Assembly (NCBI GenBank): GCA_029571495.1
Contig: JAKPSO010000559.1
Span: 1-12,898 of the forward strand
DNA from: Pseudomonadota bacterium
GTDB taxonomy: Bacteria; Pseudomonadota; Gammaproteobacteria; Burkholderiales; Casimicrobiaceae
Direction of reading: 5' to 3'
Length of the DNA stretch: 12,898 nucleotides
Part shown: positions 1-7,013 of the stretch, piece after piece
Position numbering within the stretch: the first letter of the stretch is position 1
Layout: each line of letters opens with the position of its first letter
Position numbers and translations under genes: made by a program
Notes under the pieces: generated by a model
Database searches by the model: none
What the model saw: the letters and a program-made list of their open reading frames with translations, nothing else
Told to the model about the DNA's origin: nothing

Positions 1-1017
1 CGCGTTGGGCGAGAACAAGTACAGCCCGCCACCGAAGCCGCTTTCAAGCGCCACCACCCTGTTGTTGCGCACTGTGGTGTTCGACATGGCGAGCACCCCG
101 GCCCACATGCCGCCGCCAAGCGCGCCACTCGCGGTCGCTTCGGCCACGTTATCTTCGATTGCAGCATCGGATAGCGTGAGGGTGCCAAGGACAGAGAGGC
201 CGCCGCCCTGGACATTGGTGCCGTAAACTGCGTTGTCGCGAACCGACACGCGACTTAGCGTTACGTTCTTGGTGGCAAACAGACCGCCACCTTTGTTGTT
301 GCTTGCGTTCGACAACAGATTTACACGAGTGCCGGAGACGTCGTCGGCAGCGTAGATTCCTCCCCCGATGCCAGTACTTCCGCTTGCCGGGTTCGCGCCG
401 CAGTCCCTGACGGTGACGTCCTGAAGCGACAACGTTCCAAAGTTGGCGATACACCCACCTTTGGTGTGTGCCGGGTCGAGTGGTAAAGCGAGTACCTCCG
501 TGACGCGGCCGCTCGCTACCTCAAGATTTCTGTACGACACTGCGGGGCCGGTCGGGTTATTGGTGTAGGTGGTCAGGTAGCCAATATCAAATGCGTTGAA
601 TAGTCGGAAGTTGCTCGCAGCGGCAGGATCGCGCTGAATGCGGACGGTGCCGCCTCCGTTGTACCCTCCGCCGCTACCGTCGATGGTGAGCGCTTCATGT
701 ATGCGAAGTGCGTCAATGGTGCCGGGCAAAGGTGCCTGGAAGTTAATGACGGTTACGTTGTTGGTGAATACGATAGTGTCCGCCCCCGCGGTCCCCGCTG
801 CGCAGCCATTAACCGCATAGTTGAAATTGGCAGCCTCAATCGCGTCGACCAATGCACATTGACCGGCAACCGGGGCGGCGCTGTTGGTGTTGACGGTGAT
901 GGTGGCTGCGGACGCGAGCGACCACGGCGCGATGACTGCGAACGCTATCGCGCCGCGTGTGATTAATGCGTTGGCGCGTCGAACAACAATTTTGGCGGTG
1001 GCATACATTCGGTACAT
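1..1017 (-). CDS. Exported right-handed beta-helix repeat protein, C-terminus off the left edge
   Basis: The minus strand is open for 339 codons from an ATG at 1017 to the window edge with no stop, so the gene is C-terminally incomplete. Residues 1-38 look like a Sec signal peptide: basic residues, then a hydrophobic run, then ASA. Next comes the pattern C-A-L-V-D-A-I-E-A-A-N, a second Cys, then A-D-T-I-V-F. This is the usual opening of 'choice-of-anchor Q' / polymorphic beta-helix proteins (family knowledge). From about residue 160 there are repeated rungs of the form GGG-aliphatic followed by TLS or NVTLS-like strands and N-rich turns (GGGIYA, GGGLFA, GGGLSV, GGGMWA, GGGLYL). This fits a surface or secreted parallel beta-helix. 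ATG 1017 has GGGGA nine bases upstream (1027-1031). A second ATG at 1008 is further from it. The partner, ligand and anchoring mode lie beyond the edge. Confidence 0.88.
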   Translation of the reverse strand, partial: MYRMYATAKIVVRRANALITRGAIAFAVIAPWSLASAATITVNTNSAAPVAGQCALVDAIEAANFNYAVNGCAAGTAGADTIVFTNNVTVINFQAPLPGTIDALRIHEALTIDGSGGGYNGGGTVRIQRDPAAASNFRLFNAFDIGYLTTYTNNPTGPAVSYRNLEVASGRVTEVLALPLDPAHTKGGCIANFGTLSLQDVTVRDCGANPASGSTGIGGGIYAADDVSGTRVNLLSNASNNKGGGLFATKNVTLSRVSVRDNAVYGTNVQGGGLSVLGTLTLSDAAIEDNVAEATASGALGGGMWAGVLAMSNTTVRNNRVVALESGFGGGLYLFSPNA

Positions 1018-1131
1018 ACGGGCATTTCCCCAGGTTGATAAATTTGCATCGATGGACGCGATGAATCGTAGGGGCAGCAATTCGCTCGCAACAGTCAAAA
1101 GGCGAAGGTTTGGACGAAACGCGCAATGCGC

Positions 1132-1160
1132 TTTCGCTTTTTGTTTTGCCCTGTTATGGT
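1132..1160 (+). promoter_or_regulatory. Weak candidate sigma-70 promoter for the TPR-AraC gene
   Basis: TTTCGC (1132-1137) and TATGGT (1155-1160) are separated by 17 bases. The -10 matches consensus at four of six positions and the -35 at three of six. Transcription from here would begin near 1167, after the ATG at 1126 but before the ATG at 1204, which is one reason to prefer the later start. The 1018-1203 gap also must hold the promoter for the divergent beta-helix gene. I see an A/T-rich patch at about 1035-1047 but no convincing boxes for that direction. Confidence 0.22.
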
Positions 1161-1203
1161 CATGGCTTCGGAGTGGATGCCACTTCACTGCAACGATTCG
1201 TCC

Positions 1204-2721
1204 ATGGCAGAAATTCGAAGCTTTGAACAGAACCAGATTGACGCCATCCTTGCCGAAGCGGCGCGGTCGTTGGCCGAGGACAGACCCGACGAAGCCATGC
1301 GCCTGCTCGACAAACATCAAGCACGCCTGGCGAAAACGGCGGCAACCGAGTGCCGCGCGGCTGTTTTGGCATCGCGTGCTCTAGAACTCACCGGCGAAAT
1401 GGAGGCGGCGAAGCAGCGCGCCGTGGAGGCGGAGCGGCTCGCCGTGTCGTGTGACGACTTGCTCTGCCAGGCGGAGAGCGTGGAAATGCAGGGGAAAGTG
1501 GCGCTACGGCAGCGCGATCTGCCGGTATGCATTCGCTTCTTTGAGCGCGCAATACCGTTATGGCAACGTGCGCAGAAGAGTAGCGAAGCGTTGACGCAAC
1601 GTGGGCTCGCACGTACCTTGATCGGTCTCACATACGGCACGCTTGCGGCCCGGCAACTTAGCGTGGCGCGCGGTCATGTTGTCGAGGCCGTGCGCGTAGC
1701 GCGGCTCGCGCAACAACCCCGTATTCTTGGCAATGCACTCAATGCGGCCGGTGCCGTTTATCAGGCGCTGGCCGTATCGCATCACCCCAGTTACTCCGAA
1801 GGCGACTCGATCACAGTGCTGGACCCGTGCGCTGATCCGCTCGTGCAGCGCTACGCGCAGGCGGGGATTGCGACCTGCGTCGAGGCGGCACAGCATGCAC
1901 TGGACGCAGGCAGTGAGCTCGACTACGTCATGATGCAATCGAACAGCGCGACATTCGAAAATCTGGCGGGGCGCACCGAAACTGCCCTTGCGAAACACGA
2001 GGCACTGGTTAAATTTTGCCGTCGTAGCGGTCACAAGTATCTGCTGACCAGTGCGTTGCAGATGGTTGGTTGGTCGCTTCGAATTCTTGGTCGGAATCAG
2101 GAAGCAGAAAACACGCTACAGGAAGCGCTGGCCATCGCCAAGGATGCGAATACACGCGATATTGTCCTTTCGCTTCACTATGACCTTTCATTGGTTTACG
2201 AACAATTGGGACAGCCTAATAAGGCGCTGTTTCACCTGCGTGAATACATTCGCCGCGATAGCCGACGGAGTCCATCGGTGGCGCCTGCCACTTCGCCGTC
2301 ACAGGGCAAGACTGAAGATAGTGAGATGCACGACGCATTGCTCGAAGACACGGGTGTCAAAGAACCGAATCGGCCACTCATCGGTGTGGCCAATTACGAT
2401 CCTTCGCATGTGTTTCGCGCTGAGAGTTACATCAATGCACACCTACGCGAGCGTATCGCGGTCGCTGACGTGGCGAGACACGCCGGGGTGAGCGTGCGCA
2501 ACTTGCAGTTGGCATTCATGCGTCACCGAACGCAGTCTCCGCTCGCATTCATACTCACGGCTCGCCTTTCCGCAGCCCACAAATACATGATTCAAGCGCG
2601 GAGTGAAAAGATAACTGTCGCGCAAGTTGCGGACTACTGGGGATTCGAAAACGTTAGTCGCTTTAGCCGCGCTTACAAGGCGCAGTATGGGAAAAGCCCG
2701 GCTGAGACGTTGGCGGGATAG
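1204..2721 (+). CDS. TPR-repeat AraC-family transcriptional regulator
   Basis: About 505 residues from ATG 1204. Residues ~10-350 are helical, Ala/Leu/Glu-rich and show TPR-like helix pairs, for example A-G-R-T-E-T-A-L-A-K-H-E and L-G-R-N-Q-E-A-E-N-T-L-Q-E-A-L. A hydrophilic Ser/Pro-rich linker follows. Residues ~404-505 are an AraC/XylS double helix-turn-helix: I-A-V-A-D-V-A-R-H-A-G-V-S-V-R-N-L is the first HTH, and I-T-V-A-Q-V-A-D-Y-W-G-F with S-R-F-S-R-A-Y-K-A-Q-Y-G-K-S-P is the conserved second. No signal peptide or membrane helix is seen, so it should act on DNA in the cytoplasm, with the TPR part sensing a protein or peptide partner (inference). The frame is open upstream to ATG 1126 (531 residues). 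No candidate start has a good ribosome site; 1204 is preferred because the upstream codons look non-coding. The next gene starts 5 bases after the stop. Confidence 0.85.
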   Translation: MAEIRSFEQNQIDAILAEAARSLAEDRPDEAMRLLDKHQARLAKTAATECRAAVLASRALELTGEMEAAKQRAVEAERLAVSCDDLLCQAESVEMQGKVALRQRDLPVCIRFFERAIPLWQRAQKSSEALTQRGLARTLIGLTYGTLAARQLSVARGHVVEAVRVARLAQQPRILGNALNAAGAVYQALAVSHHPSYSEGDSITVLDPCADPLVQRYAQAGIATCVEAAQHALDAGSELDYVMMQSNSATFENLAGRTETALAKHEALVKFCRRSGHKYLLTSALQMVGWSLRILGRNQEAENTLQEALAIAKDANTRDIVLSLHYDLSLVYEQLGQPNKALFHLREYIRRDSRRSPSVAPATSPSQGKTEDSEMHDALLEDTGVKEPNRPLIGVANYDPSHVFRAESYINAHLRERIAVADVARHAGVSVRNLQLAFMRHRTQSPLAFILTARLSAAHKYMIQARSEKITVAQVADYWGFENVSRFSRAYKAQYGKSPAETLAG

Positions 2722-2726
2722 CAGGG

Positions 2727-3824
2727 ATGGGCCCATTATTTCGAGACCCAGCCACGCAAAGCGGCTCTAGCCGATTGCCCATCGTCCGTGTACTTACGGT
2801 GGTCGCACATTTCGTGGCAACACTGATCGGCGCTATGGCCGTGCAGGGGCAGACTCTGCGACCCGAGACTTTGAGTGAAGCGCGATGGCCGCGTTCGATT
2901 CGCCTCGCAACAGGTCTTGATCATCCGCAGGGCGTGGTATCGGACGGTCAATACGCGTACGTCGTCACTGGCGGCTTTGAACGGGGCGACAACGCCGTCA
3001 AGCGAATCGCGCTGGCGGGCGGCAATGTGGAGACGCTGGCGGCAGGCGGCGCGGTGACGACAGGTGTAATCGCAAGCGACGGTGTCTGGGTGTACTGGGG
3101 CGGAATAGGAACTGGCAACGCAACGACTACAACGAGTGGTACTGCGATGCCTGATCTCGCGACATCGCTTCGCGCGGTGCCTTCGCGTGGCGGCAACCCC
3201 TTGGTACTCGCGTCACTCGCAGCCCGACCCGCCGCAATCGCGCTAGACGAAACGTTTGCTTACGTCATGACTTCATCACGCAAACCGGAGACGGGGCAGA
3301 TCGTGCGTGTTCCCAAGCGCGGCGGCACGGCGACGGTTGTGCTTAGCGGATACGCAGGGCTCAGCGGTATCGCTGTTGATTCGACATCGCTTTACTTTAC
3401 GACGCCGGAGGGGCTTTATCGTGCAAACAAAGACGGGGCTTCCCCGGCGTTGATCGTCGCCGGCCCACGCAAAGCAATTCACCTCGCAGCCGATCGGGAT
3501 CATCTTTATTTCTACGGCGAGCAGACGGCCGGAAAGTGGGCGCTATTCAAACTCGCCAAAGCTGGTGGACAGCCACTACGGTTGGCCAATGACGTGCAAT
3601 CGAACATGGAGTTTGCGTTGTCTGAATCGGCTGTGTACTTTTTTCAGGAAACCCGATCAACATATGCAGGCCAAATAACCGTCTATGCATTGCGCCGTGT
3701 GGCGAAAACCGGCGGCACGGTAGAGACGGTCGACGTGGGAGAAATTCCCTCAGGAAAACTTTCCGTGCGCGATGATCGCCTGGTATTTACGGACCTCAAC
3801 AGCGTGTATCTGGTCGCGCCGTAA
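2727..3824 (+). CDS. Exported beta-propeller-like protein (YWTD/NHL-like repeats)
   Basis: 365 residues. A polar N-terminus precedes a hydrophobic stretch at ~19-38 ending A-M-A-V-Q-G-Q, read as a signal peptide. The mature part repeats a blade-like pattern of roughly 45 residues: an aliphatic run with A-V-D or A-S-D, a Tyr/Trp/Phe-rich strand (YAYVVT, VYWGG, FAYVMT, LYFTT, LYFYG, VYFF), then R-V-P-K-R-G-G or K-A-G-G and a Thr/Val strand. This fits a six- or seven-bladed propeller of the YWTD/NHL/DUF5050-like type. I recognise the fold pattern but no specific function. It begins 5 bases after the TPR-AraC stop, with GGCGGG nine bases upstream inside that gene, so the two are probably co-transcribed. 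The ~18 residues before the hydrophobic core are long for a signal n-region, so the true start could be slightly downstream. Periplasmic or secreted location is inferred. Confidence 0.82.
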   Translation: MGPLFRDPATQSGSSRLPIVRVLTVVAHFVATLIGAMAVQGQTLRPETLSEARWPRSIRLATGLDHPQGVVSDGQYAYVVTGGFERGDNAVKRIALAGGNVETLAAGGAVTTGVIASDGVWVYWGGIGTGNATTTTSGTAMPDLATSLRAVPSRGGNPLVLASLAARPAAIALDETFAYVMTSSRKPETGQIVRVPKRGGTATVVLSGYAGLSGIAVDSTSLYFTTPEGLYRANKDGASPALIVAGPRKAIHLAADRDHLYFYGEQTAGKWALFKLAKAGGQPLRLANDVQSNMEFALSESAVYFFQETRSTYAGQITVYALRRVAKTGGTVETVDVGEIPSGKLSVRDDRLVFTDLNSVYLVAP

Positions 3825-3837
3825 TTCGAGCCGAATT
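3823..3837. repeat. Short perfect inverted repeat between convergent genes
   Basis: AATTCG-AGC-CGAATT is a perfect 6-base stem with a 3-base loop. It overlaps the last two bases of the propeller gene's stop codon and lies in the 33-base gap before the end of the convergent minus-strand gene at 3858. The position suits a bidirectional terminator, but there is no T-tract on either side and the stem is A/T-rich, so this is weak. Confidence 0.25.
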
Positions 3838-3857
3838 CGCACGCGACTTCAACCGCG

Positions 3858-4199
3858 CTAGGCCATTGGTTGCAACCAACCCACGTTGACGGCGAGTTGG
3901 GCAAAACTTGCGGCAGCCACGAATAGTTCAAACGCGGCGATGAGTGCGTAATAGGCAACGGACACGCCGCGACGGGTGCGGTCGTGAGCGTCTGCCCGTG
4001 TTTTCCTAGTTGCCACTTCGCGCGCACGCCGCGCGCTTCCCAACGCCGCCCACGGCAGAACGAGCGCCGTCCCCAGCAACAGCACATTGAGTGCGAAATC
4101 AAACGAGATCCATGGCAAGACGATGGCGACAAGGCCAAACAAGCTCGCGTAGAGAAGCGCTCTTTTGTTAGGTCTTTGGTTGTTGTCGTTGGCTGCCAT
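3858..4199 (-). CDS. Small three-helix inner-membrane protein, unknown function
   Basis: 113 residues from ATG 4199. Three hydrophobic segments are visible at ~14-32, ~36-54 and ~79-104. A strongly basic loop at ~56-78 (R/K-rich) should face the cytoplasm by the positive-inside rule. The first two helices both end in V-L-P-W, a small internal repeat. I do not recognise the family. The frame continues upstream to an ATG at 4352, but that extension lies inside the preceding gene in another frame and reads as non-coding. ATG 4199 has AGGAG five bases upstream in the 17-base gap after the previous stop, so 4199 is the start. It is the last gene of the three-gene minus-strand operon and ends 33 bases from the convergent propeller gene. 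Confidence 0.75.
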   Translation of the reverse strand: MAANDNNQRPNKRALLYASLFGLVAIVLPWISFDFALNVLLLGTALVLPWAALGSARRAREVATRKTRADAHDRTRRGVSVAYYALIAAFELFVAAASFAQLAVNVGWLQPMA

Positions 4200-4204
4200 G
4201 ATCG

Positions 4205-4209
4205 CTCCT
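4205..4209 (-). promoter_or_regulatory. Ribosome binding site that fixes the start at 4199
   Basis: Read on the minus strand this is AGGAG, five bases before ATG 4199. A second GGAGG sits just upstream at 4211-4215. Both fall between the stop of the DUF3298-like gene and the ATG. They rule in the short 113-residue form and against the 164-residue reading of the same frame. Confidence 0.7.
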
Positions 4210-4216
4210 ACCTCCG

Positions 4217-4951
4217 TTATCGCCTTCGTGCCGATTGCGTCGTTTGCATCAGTTGGCGACGTTGCTGCGATTGAACCAACGCCTCCCGGAGCGCGAGTGG
4301 TATCGGCAGGTATATGCCGATTTCTGTGTACCGTCCGCGCATTGCCTCGCATCCATGGGGCAAGCCAAAACGAATGGCAACCTGATCCCCACGAAGATGA
4401 TGAAACGCAAATGAGGTGGCCAGTTCGTCGAAGCCGATTTCACAACCACCATCCGCCGCCTCGATCAACGCCGCCAGTGTGGCGACGGGTGCTCCCTTGA
4501 GTGCAGTTGCCACCACCGTGTCACGCAGCAGCGCGGCGACCACGTTCCGCTCTGGGAACAAGGCTGTAATCGGTAGATCAAGTTCTCGTGTGGTCAGCCG
4601 CATAGTCCGAAGACGTGACAGATGGCCGGGGTGGGCACCACCTTCCCACGATGACCGCTCGCGCACTGAAAGAACATCGCCGACCAGTGAGGCGATTTCG
4701 TAATGGGTTTCCTCGGTGTCGGTGCGTTTGTCAGCGAAGGCGGTAAAAGCAGATTGCCCATTGGCCGTGGTGACGATGACCTTGCCGCGCGTCTGTTCTA
4801 CCGTCCAGCTCAGGCTTGACCGCGTCAGCGCCGCCACTGGCGTGCTGCCACGTTGCGCAATTGGCTGCGCCGACAGGTCGAATGCGATTATGTTTGCGAT
4901 CGCGAACGCCATCAGCGTAAGCAGTGATTTCAGACCGCAGCTTGTCGCCAT
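4217..4951 (-). CDS. Exported protein with a DUF3298/RsiV-C-terminal-like domain
   Basis: 244 residues. Residues 1-28 form a signal peptide (hydrophobic core ~9-24, then D-L-S-A before Q-P). The core has H-Y-E-I-A-S-L-V-G-D-V-L-S-V followed by a GGAHP motif at 104-108. Then come R-T-M-R-L-T-T-R-E-L-D-L-P-I-T-A-L-F and a C-terminal G-I-Y-L-P-I-P near 212-218. This order (GGAHP, 'strand then ..LF', late Y-x-P) matches what I remember of DUF3298 domains, which form the extracytoplasmic half of the RsiV anti-sigma factor and occur alone in periplasmic proteins. C170 and C201 could pair as a disulphide. No anti-sigma segment or membrane anchor follows the signal peptide and no sigma factor gene is in the window, so a stand-alone periplasmic role is likelier. 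It starts 2 bases after the upstream stop, implying translational coupling. Confidence 0.78.
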   Translation of the reverse strand: MATSCGLKSLLTLMAFAIANIIAFDLSAQPIAQRGSTPVAALTRSSLSWTVEQTRGKVIVTTANGQSAFTAFADKRTDTEETHYEIASLVGDVLSVRERSSWEGGAHPGHLSRLRTMRLTTRELDLPITALFPERNVVAALLRDTVVATALKGAPVATLAALIEAADGGCEIGFDELATSFAFHHLRGDQVAIRFGLPHGCEAMRGRYTEIGIYLPIPLALREALVQSQQRRQLMQTTQSARRR

Positions 4952-4953
4952 GG

Positions 4954-5754
4954 CTACCGCACGATCTGCGCGACGCGCAACCAGCGCAACTGGTCGGTCG
5001 CCAGACTGCGTCTTCCGGCTACAAAGTCCGTGAGCGCCGCATCGACACGACCTTCGGTAACGTAGGCACCAGTCGGCATGGTGTCGTTGAACACGAGAAC
5101 GCGTCCTGTTGCCCGTTCAAAGCGATATGTCCAGCGCGTGTCGTGCCCATCAGCAACCAGAGCTATGACGTCGATAACCGGTACGTGCGGTAATTCAGTG
5201 GCATAGCTGGCGAGGAGCTTTGCCGCTTCGGCGCTACGCCACTGTCCGCGTTCGAGGTGTGAGGAGCTTGCCACCACAATGCGCGAGCGCGGCCCCACAA
5301 CAAGTGTCCCGGGAACAAAACCCACGTCGACGACTGTGCGACCAGACTGTGCGGCAACTACTGGACGTTCAAATCTCTCGCGCATGCGCGCTTCCAGCCA
5401 ACGCAAACCGGTCGCCGAACGCATGACGCCGATCGCGTCAGTGTGCGCATAAGCGACTAGTTCGGCCCGCCGCTCACGCTCTGGCGGCACGTGGCCAGCG
5501 AAATGTCTGTCAATCAGTCGCTGAACGATCGCATCGATCATGTCGACTTCCGTCATGCAGTACTCGCCGCGCCCAGCGAAGCCACACCCCGAGTTGGCTA
5601 TCGCAGCGATGACAGAGTTGCGCAGGGCCGAAATCTCAATCGGCTGCGCTTGGGCAGGGGCAGCCGTTATCGGTGCGCTGAGGACACATGTGACCAGTGA
5701 AGACGACCAGACTGTCGCGACCAGATAGCGTAAGAATTTTGTGCTTCGGTACAA
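4954..5754 (-). CDS. Secreted protein of unknown family, TTG start
   Basis: 266 residues from TTG 5754. Residues 1-36 form a signal peptide with a basic n-region (R-S-T-K-F-L-R), a hydrophobic core and the cleavage motif A-Q-A before Q-P. The mature protein opens with a helical stretch holding two cysteines (C57 and C66 in C-G-F-A-G-R-G-E-Y-C) that could form a disulphide. Amphipathic helices rich in Arg/Glu follow, then a beta-rich half with V-D-V-G-F-V-P-G-T-L-V-V-G-P-R-S-R and W-T-Y-R-F-E-R-A-T-G-R-V-L-V-F-N-D. I recognise no family and no catalytic motif. The frame stays open to ATG 6165, but that stretch is antisense to the divergent membrane-protein gene and is not coding-like. TTG 5754 has AGGAG eight bases upstream and sits just before the signal peptide. 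It is the first gene of the minus-strand operon. Confidence 0.78.
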   Translation of the reverse strand: MYRSTKFLRYLVATVWSSSLVTCVLSAPITAAPAQAQPIEISALRNSVIAAIANSGCGFAGRGEYCMTEVDMIDAIVQRLIDRHFAGHVPPERERRAELVAYAHTDAIGVMRSATGLRWLEARMRERFERPVVAAQSGRTVVDVGFVPGTLVVGPRSRIVVASSSHLERGQWRSAEAAKLLASYATELPHVPVIDVIALVADGHDTRWTYRFERATGRVLVFNDTMPTGAYVTEGRVDAALTDFVAGRRSLATDQLRWLRVAQIVR

Positions 5755-5762
5755 GAATTGCA

Positions 5763-5767
5763 CTCCT
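5763..5767 (-). promoter_or_regulatory. Strong ribosome binding site before a TTG start
   Basis: Minus-strand AGGAG, eight bases before TTG 5754. No ATG lies between it and the signal peptide. A GTG overlaps the AGGAG itself and has no site of its own, so the TTG is the best-supported start. Confidence 0.65.
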
Positions 5768-5973
5768 GCTGCATTTCGCAATTTGACGTCGATTGTTGCA
5801 TCGGAACACGTGCGGCGGATAGACGATTTGCGCAAGCACTTGCCGAATTTGTCTTGTTGCGGATCACGCGCATCGCTACGCTTCGGCATCGATTTAGGCA
5901 AAGGCTCGGCCGACCCGTCGCGACGGATGGGCGTTACTGGGCTGAAGTCGCAACGGACCAATCGCAAACTCGT

Positions 5974-5978
5974 GGAGG
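5974..5978 (+). promoter_or_regulatory. Ribosome binding site that fixes the start at 5987
   Basis: GGAGG, eight bases before ATG 5987, inside the purine run GTGGAGGTGGAGAAT. It supports the 129-residue membrane protein rather than a longer reading from 5741, which would overlap the opposite-strand gene's start. Confidence 0.7.
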
Positions 5979-5986
5979 TGGAGAAT

Positions 5987-6376
5987 ATGATCGTCATGGC
6001 AATATTGGTCACGTTGGTAACCGCGGCGTTCACCTTAGGAATTGGTGTCATCGTGGCGCTGGTGTGTATGGCACTGTTCAAGGTGTTCAACAAATCAGCT
6101 TCACCGATCAAGTCGTGGGGCATTGGTGCGCTGAGCGTCTTAGTGATGACTGTTGCGCTCACCACTCGGTCGCACAGTGGGTGGGGCTACGCTGCCGAAG
6201 CGGCCGAGTTTTGCGAGTTGATTTTCGGCGGGATGGCCGTACTCGTGCTGGTGCTGATCGGGCTGGGCCAGGCCGGTCTTACACGCTTGTTTCGGCGTAA
6301 GCCCGGACCTGTACCTTCTGCGAGGACCGAAGAGCCAAATGCGGCTACTCCAACGGCGGAAACTCGTCATGACTAA
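5987..6376 (+). CDS. Small three-helix membrane protein, unknown function
   Basis: 129 residues. Hydrophobic helices are visible at ~4-31, ~43-60 and ~76-95. A basic cluster (R-L-F-R-R-K) and a polar Pro/Glu/Thr-rich tail of about 25 residues follow. A short loop with F-N-K-S-A-S-P-I-K-S lies between helices 1 and 2. I do not recognise the family. It heads a plus-strand operon: its last 8 bases overlap the start of the SH3b gene. The three-helix layout and size resemble the 113-residue protein that closes the opposite operon, but I see no sequence similarity beyond hydrophobicity, so homology is not claimed. The start is set by GGAGG at 5974-5978. A second ATG at 5996 would only shorten the N-terminus by three residues. 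Confidence 0.78.
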   Translation: MIVMAILVTLVTAAFTLGIGVIVALVCMALFKVFNKSASPIKSWGIGALSVLVMTVALTTRSHSGWGYAAEAAEFCELIFGGMAVLVLVLIGLGQAGLTRLFRRKPGPVPSARTEEPNAATPTAETRHD

Positions 6377-7013
6377 CGCTGCCGATTTCAGTCGTGCGCC
6401 GCTCGCGTGGTTCGCCCGTATGCAGCACCGCGCTCGACGCGTCAAACCGAGTGAAACCCCCCGCGTGGCTGCCTTTCTATACGTGGCGACAGCGATGGCA
6501 CTTGCTGCGCTGATCCCGGAAGCGCATGCCGAAGAAGCGAATTGCTCGGTAACCGCCCGGGTCACGGACCCAAATCCTGCGGGGCTCCGTGTGCGCCAGA
6601 GACCCGATGTGCGATCCCCTGTCTTGGCGAACCTCAAGCCCGCAGCCGAAGACGCGGTGGTCTCGGTGAATGCGGTGGCGGCGCGGCCAGGGTGGGTCAA
6701 AATCGGTGGCGCTCATGCTGGAGATACCCAGCTCTTTGCCGACGAAGGATGGGTCTCCGCCCAACATGTTGCAGTAACGCTCCGAGGGGAACACGCTAGC
6801 CAAAGTGGCGCGAAGCAGGTAGCCGTGCGCTTATCTCCGTCGACCGAGAGTCGCGTCGGGGGAATGGTTGATGTGGGTGTTGACGTGCGATTGCGTCGCG
6901 TGCGCTGCGGTTGGGTCGAGGTCGCGTGGCGTAATCAACGCGGATGGGTGCGCAGCGCACAGTTATGTAGTGACGCGAGGTCGCGTTGCGAATCGCAGTC
7001 AGAACGACCATGA
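6369..7013 (+). CDS. Exported protein with two SH3b-like domains
   Basis: 214 residues from ATG 6369. A basic N-terminus is followed by a hydrophobic run (~32-49) and A-H-A before E-E-A, consistent with signal peptidase I cleavage near residue 54. Two SH3b-like repeats follow. The first, ~58-138, has the signature L-R-V-R-Q-R-P-D-V-R-S-P-V-L, then G-W-V-K-I and E-G-W-V-S-A-Q-H-V. The second, ~147-200, has V-R-L-S-P-S-T-E-S-R-V, then C-G-W-V-E-V and R-G-W-V-R-S-A-Q-L-C. Bacterial SH3b domains commonly bind cell-wall peptides or act as protein-interaction modules. No hydrolase domain is attached, so this is a binding or scaffold protein by inference. C180 and C200 may pair. The gene overlaps its upstream neighbour by 8 bases and its downstream neighbour by 4, indicating translational coupling. 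ATG 6420 is an alternative start giving a shorter n-region. Confidence 0.83.
   Translation: MTNAADFSRAPLAWFARMQHRARRVKPSETPRVAAFLYVATAMALAALIPEAHAEEANCSVTARVTDPNPAGLRVRQRPDVRSPVLANLKPAAEDAVVSVNAVAARPGWVKIGGAHAGDTQLFADEGWVSAQHVAVTLRGEHASQSGAKQVAVRLSPSTESRVGGMVDVGVDVRLRRVRCGWVEVAWRNQRGWVRSAQLCSDARSRCESQSERP

Larger units (their letters stand above)
5755..5986. promoter_or_regulatory. Shared divergent intergenic region between two envelope operons
   Basis: 232 bases separate the starts of the two divergent operons, so both promoters should lie here. A CACGTG palindrome is at 5807-5812. I found no -35/-10 pair good enough to name in either direction and no terminator or structured leader. Reading frames cross the region on both strands, but none has a signal peptide or start site that would make it a gene. 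Confidence 0.45.

Noticed and set aside
836..1126. Minus-strand frame of 96 codons across the beta-helix gene start
   Set aside because: It overlaps the signal peptide and family motif of the beta-helix protein in a different frame and shows no coding character.
4200..4352. In-frame extension of the 113-residue membrane protein to an ATG at 4352
   Set aside because: It overlaps the C-terminal coding region of the upstream gene, reads as unstructured, and a good ribosome site points to ATG 4199.
4217..4951. Complete RsiV-type anti-sigma factor
   Set aside because: There is no cytoplasmic anti-sigma segment or retained membrane helix, and no sigma factor gene is adjacent.
5741..5986. N-terminal extension of the 129-residue membrane protein from 5741
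   Set aside because: It overlaps the start of the opposite-strand gene, has no ribosome site, and GGAGG supports ATG 5987.
5755..6165. In-frame extension of the secreted 266-residue protein to ATG 6165
   Set aside because: It would place over 130 residues before an obvious signal peptide and runs antisense to the well-supported gene at 5987-6376.
5758..6300. Plus-strand frame of 180 codons overlapping the 129-residue membrane protein in another frame
   Set aside because: It has many Arg/Gly/His residues, no ribosome site, and overlaps a frame with clear membrane helices.
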